Below, piece after piece: positions 55,500 through 64,000 of a stretch of DNA of 64,000 nt (position 1 is the first letter of the stretch; each line of letters opens with the position of its first letter). The translations under genes and the position numbers were made by a program. Under the pieces are notes generated by a model. It was not told the origin of the DNA. It saw nothing but the letters and a program-made list of their open reading frames with translations, and made no database searches. Source of the DNA: Hibiscus mutabilis (taxonomy: Eukaryota > Streptophyta > Magnoliopsida > Malvales > Malvaceae); assembly GCA_019671005.1 (NCBI GenBank), contig CM033741.1, positions 4,340,001-4,404,000 of the forward strand. The letters are read 5' to 3'.

Positions 55500-57245
55500 A
55501 TATTTCTGATCAGTGAATCACGCACGACAAGCTTGACCCTTTAGATTATAATCGATGAATTAAGATCCTGAAAAGGACATCCAAATATGAAAAATTCTAC
55601 ATTTAATATAAAGTTACCATATTACTAGTACCTGTTTCTGTCGGCAGTGGCCCCATTGAAAACAGCCACCAAGAAAACTCCCACCGCCTTCTATGGGCAG
55701 AATCTTGTATAGATACTCGAATTTTGGGAATCCACCCTATTAGTTTTAAGATTATGTGTTTTACATATTGAATCTTATATTGGCAGCTTTTGACTGATCC
55801 CATTTCGAGTCCATTGCCTGCTCGAATCCATCAAACGAAACAAGCGAAAAATTATGTTTTAAATCAAAGATTCAGTCCAGTGACGTTTCACTTTGTGACT
55901 AGATTCCGATCCCTAATACCACACCTACCATTGTCCCCAAACCCGAGGTTCCAAATTGATATTGTTAAAGTAGGGCACGTGCTGCTTGGAAGCACACTAC
56001 TTTAGAACTAGTGGGACAAGGGGATTGATTAATACAAGGTGTGGCTGTATTCATGTATCTTGATACAGTAGTATAATCCATTATGAACTTCATCTTCAAC
56101 ATTGCGTTCCATACATAAACAATGGCTTACATCAAATAAAATATGGAAAAAAGGGGAGCATTTGGAAGCAGCAGCAGCTTGATGCTTCTGGGTTTTTTTT
56201 GACAAACCCAACCGCATATGTAGGGCGGGTGTAAAAGAACCAAATTTGAACAAATAAAATCGTGTTTGTCTATTTATTTATTTTTAAAAATATTCATTTT
56301 ATATTTAATTTGTATTTATTTATTTTTAAAGTGTTTTAGTGAGAATGAATAATTCAGGGAAAAGACCCCCATTTTCCGTGGATTTGAGTTTTCGGCATCA
56401 TAAGTATCCAAGGTCCAAGGAGTCGATAGATACCTAACACTTACTATTGTCTTTTTCTTGTTGAAAAGTAGAATTTCACTTTGAGTGCTGCCAAAGTTAA
56501 GCAAAAGATACTTTAGCTCTTAGTATAATTTTCTGCCAAATCATGTGGGCTGCTGCTGGCTACTTGATTCCAAGAAAAATACTAGAATCTTGGACAGTGG
56601 TGGATTTATGTGTGCTGTAGGTGATCTATGCGCCTAACTTTTTTATAGTTTATACATTTATTTATGATTTTTTAATTTTTATAAATTATTTTTTAATTTT
56701 TCAAATATTTATAAATTGTGCTTTTAAAATTTTTATGTGTATTAATTTTTAAAAATATTTTTGAATCCGTTATTGATCTTCCCCGAAATACACCCGGTTT
56801 TTCCCCTGACTTCCCCAATTTTCTAATAAAGTTTCATGACAGAATCTTGCACCAAATCTACGTCCCTCCAATCAAACTGCTCCAAAATTTCAAAAAAATA
56901 TAATGCCTTTTTCTATATCTTTTTTCTTTTCACCCTAGTTTAGAGGGTGTGTCAAAAACAAATTAAATACAGCCATCTTTACATGGACCTGCAATTTAAA
57001 AATTTATGAAATTATATATTCAAGATTCATGCCAGATTCTTCCACCAACTTTAATTTTTCACTCTTTCTAGTCTCGTTGCTCATTTTCTTTTTAATACGT
57101 ATTAATATACAAAGTCTAATAGTAGTACTAAATTTTAGAAATTGTGACCATGAACCACTCTTAGATAATTCTTCAAGCTTCTAGGTTAACAACTGAAAAG
57201 GGGGGAAATTCATTCACAATAATGTTAAAAATACAGGGTTTTTTT
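55500..57245. other. Intergenic, no gene seen
   Basis: No ORF with a recognisable family. A weakly gene-like stretch around 55780-56000 has balanced composition but no consistent frame. Nothing structured. Confidence 0.45.
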
Positions 57246-58031
57246 GGGTAAAACACACCACACGTCATCCAGTTATAGGTCTAATAACAAAATGTCACTT
57301 TTTCTTTTAAAAGTAACAATTTAGTCACTTAATTAACATTTTGGACAAACATATTACATTTCTTCGGAAAGTAATTATTTTAGTTACTCAATTCAATTTT
57401 GTGACAAACATGTCACTCTACAGTTAAAATTTAAACAGACGACTTGGTATAATAACAATTATTGTCCCTAAAACTTATACATTCTATTAATTATCTTAAT
57501 TTGAAATAATTTAATAAATTTAATCACATTTAAAAATTGCATCAGTGAAGTGACAATGTCTACTAACAAATGATGTTAAGGTCATAATGAATTTGTTCCA
57601 TTAGTCTGTTAGTTTTCGAGTAGTAAAATGACCGTGTCTATCGAGCTATCATATATGTTGATTATCGAGTTGATAAACAATAGCATAGAGTGCGACAAGT
57701 GATCGAAAGGCGTGTCAAAATGGTGTAATATTGTCAAACTTTTTAAATATGAATGGTTACATTTTTTGAATTGTTTTTGAATTAGGATCAAGTTAATTGA
57801 ATGTATAAGTTTTGGAGAATAAAAATTATTCCAGACCATGTTTTAATTTTAATGGAAGAGTGACATTTGTAACAAAATTTTAATCGTGTGAAAAAAATTG
57901 TTTCCTTTAAAAGAAAAGAGATTTGCTTGTCAAAAAATTTTAATTAGGTGGCTAAATTGTTACAATTAGAAGAAAATGACATTTTTATTACCAAACAAAT
58001 AACTGAGTGACCTCTCGTTTTTTTTTTTACC
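57246..58031. mobile_element. TIR element with arms of about 250 bp
   Basis: Left arm starts GGGTAAAACACACCAC; right arm (reverse complement) starts GGTAAAAAAAAAACGAGAGG. Both continue with AATGTCA(C/T)TTTTTCT, TAACAATTTAG(T/C)CAC, TTTGACAA or TTTGGACAAACA, GTCACTCT and AAAACTTATACATTC. A 200-bp AT-rich middle. Mutator-like terminal style. No ORF. Confidence 0.65.
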
Positions 58032-58497
58032 TTTTTTCTACTTTATGATAATGAATTTATGCTGATTTTTCAGCCAAATAATGAAGGTTTTGTACTAATT
58101 AAAAAGTTTGCAGTGAAAATCCAACTGATTTTGAATTTCTTTTCAAACTCCAACTAAATAGCTTTGCCAGCATAGATATTTCGTTTAGGTCCCAACCGCG
58201 AATTATTAATATGCTGAAGATTGATTCCGGCTGCATTTTCTGAATCTTAGATTCTCAGTTCATATAAATCTTTTCTTTTATTCTTGTCTATCTTATGTAT
58301 TAGTATGAATACAAAGAACTAGTTGAATACTTATCGAACCTATCAGTATCTTTCTTTTTTAAATCAAGAGAACCTATCAATATCTGAAACAAAAGATGAT
58401 CCAGAAAACATAAAGAAGTATGAAAAAAATAAGGAACAAAATAGGGTGGAGAATGAGAATGGTTGGTGTTGAATGGGGTGGGTTTGAAGTGAAGGAA

Positions 58498-58523
58498 AGC
58501 ATTGGCGAATGCCATTCCGTGTC
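58498..58523 (-). repeat. 26-bp copy of exon 1 sequence inside exon 2
   Basis: Identical to 59779-59804 over 26 bases and in the same orientation; it encodes the HGMAFANA region. A neighbouring TTTGGTCC (58524-58531) also matches part of exon 1 (59766-59773), but in changed order. Confidence 0.85.
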
Positions 58524-58854
58524 TTTGGTCCTTCACTTGGCGAATGCTGTACTGGAAGTCCCTTGGCGTCCACGCTTTTCACATTCCGAAGCCCTATCTT
58601 TAACTGGGCTTCTCTCACTTCTTCTACCTGTGGTCCCTGTCTTGATGCTAGAACCACCTGCCAAATATAATTATTTTAATAATAGGTTTGAAAAATAATT
58701 CTTTTAAAAAATAGGGCTTAACACTCTATTGATATATCATAGGATTGTTGGCTAGAGAAATCCAAAGTTAGATTTAAGATTCTAATATCTATATTTAAAA
58801 GGTGAATGCTCATATAAACTTAATTAAATTGCTTACGAACGAAGGAAAAATATT

Positions 58855-59278
58855 TTATGCACTGACGGTGAAAACGAAACGTTCCATAAATGCTTTAGTT
58901 TTAGTGTAAGGACTCAGTTTAGGGTTTAAGAGTGTAGAATTTAGGGTTTAGAGGTTAGGGTTTAATTTTTAAGATAATATGGTTAGGGATTTATGTTTTA
59001 ACCTATAAATCCTAAAATTTAAACCTAAAGCCTAAGTTCTAACCACACCTTTCAAAAATCGTCCACTAAAACCCCTAAACACTAGACTCTAAATAAACCC
59101 CTAAATCCTAAAACTAAGGTACTTATGAAAATAATATGATTAGGGATTTATGTTTTAACCTATAAATCCTAAAATTTAACCCTAAAGCCTAAGTTCTAAC
59201 CACACCTTTCAAAACTCGTCCACTAAAACCCCTAAACACTAGACTCTAATTAAATCCCTAAACGCTTGTGCATTACAT
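58855..59278. mobile_element. Foldback MITE, CACTG(T/A)CGGTG family, copy 2, in the esterase intron
   Basis: Left end TTATGCACTGACGGTGAAAA; right end (reverse complement) GTAATGCACAAGCG. The TTTAGGG-rich interior runs first in one direction and then as its complement (CCTAAA). It sits between exons 2 and 1 of the broken esterase. Same family as 43864-44109. Confidence 0.6.
58974..59265 (+). repeat. 157-bp tandem duplication within the MITE
   Basis: ATAATATG(G/A)TTAGGGATTT starts at 58974 and again at 59131, followed by about 130 bases that differ at only a few positions. Second case in this window of a TTTAGGG-type MITE carrying a recent internal duplication. Confidence 0.75.
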
Positions 59279-60093
59279 TAATCTCTACCGACATCTGCAA
59301 CGTGGAAATGATCTAAAAGCTATTGTTTATAGTTTTTTTTTACCATCCAAAAAAGTTTTTTTTATTCAAAACCGATGCGGGATCAACCAGCTGTGAGTTC
59401 TTTCAAATTGTATAAGTTCCAAATATATATATGATTGTAATTCATTAATTTATGAACAAAAGAAGCAATCAACCAAATGGCATACTACTACTACCTGGAA
59501 AATTGGTAGCATAGAAGCCTGCAGATCCGAACGAAAATCCTGGAAAAACCTCTTCAATCTACCTCCATACAATTCAACATCTTCTTTATGTATCGTATCA
59601 GTCTCCCTTGATACCAAAGCATTGGTTTATATCCTCCACCACTCTGCAACGCCAGTCGAGCACTCCTCACCAGCTGCTCATACAAAAACTCCCCTTTCTG
59701 CCACTGCCTAATACTGGTCCCTCCAATGGCGCAGGGCACCAATCCCACCAACCCAAGGTTAGGGTCTTTGGTCCGTACAGCATTGGCGAATGCCATTCCG
59801 TGTCCAATCCCATTTGTTTTCTTGGCATCGATGTCCGCATGGACTGGCTCTCGGGCTTCAACTCACGCCATGTCCGCATTCAGCTTTAAGATTGAAGGGT
59901 TAGGTTGGCATTGTGGAGGAACGTCACCGTCCCATCTCGGAATCCCCGTGGCGGCGTCATTGGCGACGCCTCCTCGACCCGCCATATTGCTTTGTCCGGC
60001 CAGGATGATTATGTTTAACCTTTGTTGAAGTATATTTTGACATGTTATAGGTGTGGCGTGAGCCTGAAGAGCCAAGAGAAGGAAAGGAAGCAT

Positions 60094-61063
60094 ATGGGGA
60101 GAGGCACTTTGCAGCGATGTATAGCAAAAGAGAGATGTTAAAAGTTTGAGAGCATATGGCGTGGCTTCTTATATGGTTTGATATGTCTCACAATCACATG
60201 ATAAATTAAATTAAATGCCAATTAAAATAAAAATATATCTTATGAGATCAATTCAAGTATATCCGATCACTTAGGAGATGTTTATCCTAGGAGACCCGGG
60301 TTCAATTCGCTTTGTTTGCAAGGTTATATTACCTTGTAATCAATCATCTTTAGACTATTCAAAAAAATATATTCGATCATCTATCACTTTTATTTGAAGA
60401 AAGGGTTAGAAAAAGAATTTATTTCATACTAAAATTAAACTTTGATTAATTATTTCGATTAAATCTTATTAATTTAACTGATATAATTATAGAGGTTGAT
60501 TTTTTTACAAAATTTGTAATTTAATCGGTGTGTTGCGTGTAAAACGAAGAGTTATAGTTGAAACAATATAGAAGATATATACTATATGAATTAGATATGA
60601 ACATCCAACATTGACTGGAGTTTTTATTATTAAATTGAGTGTATATGACAATTGTTTTCCCATGGCATAAACATGAGAATTGTATTCCACCCTTCATATA
60701 GTCAAAATATAAGCGACGTATAAAATAAATAAACCTGGTGGCTGATTTCAAGCTGAGGGTTTAAACTAAAAAAATTGATAATGTGGATTGTGGTGTCTGA
60801 GTTTGTATAAAATATATACAATTGAAACATTTTAAATACAATTATTGTAACATTAATAAAATAAATGTGAATAATATAGGAAGAAAGAACTAAGAAGGAG
60901 GTGCCCATCCCATGGAAGGGCAGTGATTAGGTGTAGTTTATTCCAGGTGTTGGCTGGTTGGTGGGGTAATCACTAATCAGCCTCAAGGAAAAGTGGAGGA
61001 AGCCTAAAGAGAGTACAGCGTAGCACCGTCACTCCACCTCGAAAAATTATTAGATGAGCATGG
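60094..61063. other. Upstream of the broken esterase; no gene seen
   Basis: AT-rich, with a tRNA-like B-box phrase GGGTTCAATTCG at about 60298. 60900-61060 is less AT-rich and has no identifiable frame. The minus-strand ORFs at 60505-60908 are AT-driven. Confidence 0.45.
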
Positions 61064-61429
61064 TGTCACGGCCTTAGCCTTTAGTTCACTCGGTCGCTAA
61101 GCCGTGCGGCACTTGAAAAGGACTCTTCCCGATCAAGTCAGCCTTTTCCCTCGATTGATCTGCTCAAAATAAGCAAGCAACACATTAGTCTCGCGCCACA
61201 AAACCATTCTTCAAGCCATTTGGCGAAACCGTAGGGCATAGCGGATGCACACAATCGACCCCGCTTCCCAGTAGGAAAAGAACGGTTTTTATTTTATTAT
61301 AAAAAAAGAAACATCGGTTACATTAGAAAACTCACCCACACCATCGACTTGGGCGGTAGGGGCCGCCTCGATGGTGTGTAGGATACATACCTTTACCAGT
61401 GGATCAGCCCAAACTCTGCCGACTGTCCA
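61064..61429 (-). mobile_element. 3' LTR of the Gypsy element (366 bp)
   Basis: On the plus strand it starts TGTCACGGCC and ends CTGTCCA, so it has TG...CA ends. On the minus strand it is preceded directly by GTAGGGGG, a polypurine-like tract, as a 3' LTR should be. The 5' LTR lies beyond the window, so the boundaries rest on these landmarks only. Confidence 0.5.
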
Positions 61430-64000
61430 CCCCCTACATATATGCGAAAAAAATATAATAGAAATGACCCGAGTAAACATTCTATTGTTTGAAACGAGGA
61501 CACTTTTTCCTAACTAAAGAAATAATTGAAAACAAAGACTCTTCTTCCTAAAACATTGATGTGCTTGAAAATGGGGCATGGTAGAAGTGACTCGGTTGTG
61601 GCCCCGAACTCGGTTGTAACACCATGTGAGGGGATGGCCACAACATCCTCCCCACCTAACTTGTCGACGCCTCGTTGACTCGAGCCGCAAGGAACTCCTC
61701 GATTTTCTCGCTTGAACGCCTTTAGGTCATGATCTCTCTCCCAACTTGTCTCTTCGGCCCGAGACCTTCCCACTTGACCAGTACTCACGAACAGGCTTCT
61801 TCTTGGACACCGTAACAAACCTATCAGCAAGGATCTCCTCAACTCGACGCTTCGATGGGGTTTGGTACAGATGGGGCCCCGATCACTCGTCCCTCGCTAA
61901 TATCCGAGGGGCTCGCATGAAAAGCCTTCAAATTGCTCACATGGAACACAGGGGTGAACTTTCATCCATGAGGGCGGCTTGATCTTGTATGAGTTATTTC
62001 CAACTTTGGCCACAATCGGTATGGTCCTTCATACTTTCGCACCAATCGCGATCTCTATTCCGTAAGAACCGCAAATCGTTTCGCCATTAGCTTCACAAGC
62101 ACTAGATCGCCAACTTTGAACTATCGGTCCCTTCGCCACGATCCGCCCACTTCTTCATATGTTTTGCAGCTTTCACTAGATAAGCCCGAGCAATCTCTGT
62201 ATTTTGGCGCCATTCCTTTGAGAAATTAAAAGCTCGGGGACACTTTCCTTTGTATGACTCTATACTGGTGTGTGGAAGCCGCGATTCTTGACTGTCACAA
62301 TTTCAAAGGGGCTTTTATTAGTAGCGTACTCTTTTTGTGAATTAAAACAAAGTTGTGCCACATCCAACAAAGAAGGCCAATTTTTCTGGTTGGCCGGATA
62401 AAATGCCTTAAGTACTCTTCTAACAACCCATTAAAGCGCTCCGTCTCGCCCATCCGTCTGGGATGATAACTTGACGACAAATTCAGTTTGGATCCCAACA
62501 TCTTGAATAACTCTCTCCAGAAATTTCCAAAGTGAACCGACCATCCTCGCTACTAACGATATCTTGTGGGACACCCCAATACTTTACAACATGTTTAAAG
62601 ACTAATCGAGCTGTCTCCTCCGCCGAACAATATTTGGGGGCAGGGATAAATGTAGCATATTTTGAGAACCGATCCACCACCACAATGGCAACTCCAAGAT
62701 CCCCCACCCGAGGCAAGTTCACTATGAAGTCAAGTGAAATGCTCTCCCAAGGTCATGCTGGCACTGACAATGGCTCCAACAATCCTGCAGTCTTTTGTCG
62801 ATCCACTTTGTCTTGCTGGCAAATAAGGCAAGTCTTGGTATAGTCCATAATATCCTGTCGCATGTGCGGCCAATAATATCCTTGTTCCAACAGGGCCAGA
62901 GTACGCCGCCAACCTTGGTGACCTGCCTAGGGAGTGTCATGGCATTCGCGTAGTAGTTTCTGTCTAAGTTCTCCTGCTCTCGGGACATACATACGCGGAC
63001 CTTTCGTCATTAGGATCCCATTCTTTACCCAAAAGGTCTTTGATTGGCCACTTTCCACCATCCTCAATATTGCCATCATCTGCGGATCCTTTCCTATATT
63101 CTCCATTATGAGTTCCCGAATGTCATTCGTCACCCTACTAGCCGACATAGGAGCAATTAATCTAAGGGTTGCGGATCGGCCCTTCGACTCAACGCATCAG
63201 CTACCTGATTCTTCTTCCCACTTTATGCTCAAAACTGAAATCAAACTCCGCTAAGCGCTCTTGCCATCTTGCTTGCCTTGCCGATAGTTTTGGTTGTGTC
63301 GGGATATGACTAGCAGTTGTGTTGTCTGCTTTAACAACAAACTTTGAGCCCAACAAATAATGCCTCCAAGCCCCGAGACAATGGATCACAGCTAGAAGTT
63401 CCTTTTCCGAAGTCGCATATCTCGCCTCGCACCACTCAACTTCCGACTTTCAAAGGCCACAGGTGACCACCCCGCATGAGTACTCCCCCTATGGCAAAGT
63501 CGATGCATCGGTTTCAACTTCCATTGGTTTCTCAATGTCCGTAATACTAGGATCGGGTCGTTCATCACAACAGCTTTTATTTCCTCAAAAGCATCTTGAC
63601 ACTTTTTAGACCATGCCCACTTCTCACCTTTCTTTAACAAATTGGTAAGTATAGCTGTCCTCCGAGAGTAGCCTTCGACAAACCGTCTATAATAGTTAGC
63701 TAATCCCAAGAATGATCCGAGCTCACTAACACTCTTTGAGTCGGCCATTCTTGGATTGCCTTCACTTTTTCCTCATCCATTCGAACATGTCCCTGCCCAA
63801 CGAGGTGTCCTAGGAACTTAATTTGAGTTTGGGCGAAAGCACATTTCTCCCTTTTAACAAATAGCTGATTATCTCTCGAGTCTCTCGCAACACTAACCGC
63901 AAATGGTTTTCATGATCTCACAAAGAGGAACTATATACCATTATATCATCCAAGTATATCACCACAAACTTGTCCGAAAAATCATGGAACACTCGGTTCA
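61430..64000 (-). pseudogene. Decayed Gypsy (chromovirus-type) pol polyprotein, 3' part
   Basis: Read from the window edge downward on the minus strand: reverse transcriptase core with YLDDIMVYS (about 63950), then FLGLANYYRRFVEGYS (63690), RNase H with FVVKADNTTASH (63330), the integrase zinc region ending CLICQQDK (about 62830), and the integrase core with DFIVNLP and VVVDRFSKYATF (about 62650). Further on come YHPRRMGETERFN (62450) and a C-terminal chromodomain-like WERDHDLKAFKREN (about 61730). Frames change at least six times and stops occur within domains, so it cannot make enzyme. Order RT-RNaseH-INT identifies Ty3/Gypsy; the chromodomain-like tail and short LTR suggest a Reina-type chromovirus (inferred). 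The 5' half lies outside the window. Confidence 0.85.

Larger units (their letters stand above)
58364..60093 (-). pseudogene. Broken carbohydrate esterase (SGNH-type, At4g34215-like)
   Basis: Exon 1 is 60093-59495 and exon 2 begins at 58657 (minus strand, GT-AG). Secretory start MLPFLLLALQAHATPI, then block I LAGQSNMAGRGGV, later MAFANAVRTKDPNLGLVGLV, GGTSIRQW, LWYQG and, in exon 2, GPQVEEVREAQ and VKSVDAKGLP. The family (CE6-like, DUF303) deacetylates cell-wall polysaccharides. Two lesions in exon 1: TGA at 59863-59865 where relatives have Trp (between LNADMA and VEAREP), and a missing G in the three-base C run at 59605-59607 that shifts the frame just after LWYQG, before what should read ETDT. 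In exon 2 the sequence after GLP departs from the family and instead contains a copy of the exon 1 GHGMAFANA region. The catalytic His block expected near the C terminus is not seen. Three independent defects, so a pseudogene. Confidence 0.85.

Overview
The window is plant nuclear DNA. It is AT-rich and has GT-AG introns, TATA boxes, plant-specific gene families, and LTR retrotransposons and MITEs in nearly all of the intergenic space. The repeat types and gene sequences look like cotton (Gossypium) or a close Malvaceae relative. That assignment is from recollection of sequence style and was not checked by any search.

Layout. 1-9.6 kb is a nest of repeats: a Copia relic with a decayed gag zinc knuckle, a 4.36 kb solo LTR that landed inside that relic's 5' LTR, and a hAT-type MITE inside the solo LTR. 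9.6-14.1 kb holds, on the minus strand, a CEP signalling-peptide precursor (9643-9897), an unassigned charged ORF, and a four-exon inactive-type heme oxygenase HO2 (12124-14091). 17.4-17.7 kb is a single-exon two-EF-hand calcium-binding protein. 20.7-27.7 kb carries two more solo LTRs, each with its own 5-bp target duplication. The second of these has nested insertions and a dense cluster of TGACGTCA and TTGAC motifs.

29.7-34.6 kb is a second gene island. It contains an ABF/AREB-type bZIP factor (four coding exons, plus strand) and, on the other strand, a class 3 (OBL1-like) lipase whose first exon is broken by one extra base. 34.8-53.9 kb is gene-poor and packed with foldback and TIR elements, a hAT element full of short internal repeats, and a compact TRIM-like element with two 0.54 kb LTRs. 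54.0-55.4 kb is an intact four-exon isoaspartyl peptidase/L-asparaginase. 58.4-60.1 kb is a broken carbohydrate esterase (SGNH family, At4g34215-like). 61.1-64.0 kb is the 3' half of a decayed chromovirus-type Gypsy element on the minus strand, running off the window.

The genes do not form a pathway. Plausible links, by family only, are to stress and hormone signalling (CEP peptide, ABF factor, EF-hand protein), plastid tetrapyrrole biology (HO2), lipid droplet metabolism (lipase) and nitrogen release from asparagine (asparaginase). I found no novel multi-gene system. The most interesting material is the CEP precursor, the two damaged genes with clear single-base lesions, the trio of solo LTRs, the motif-rich LTR promoter and the TRIM-like element.
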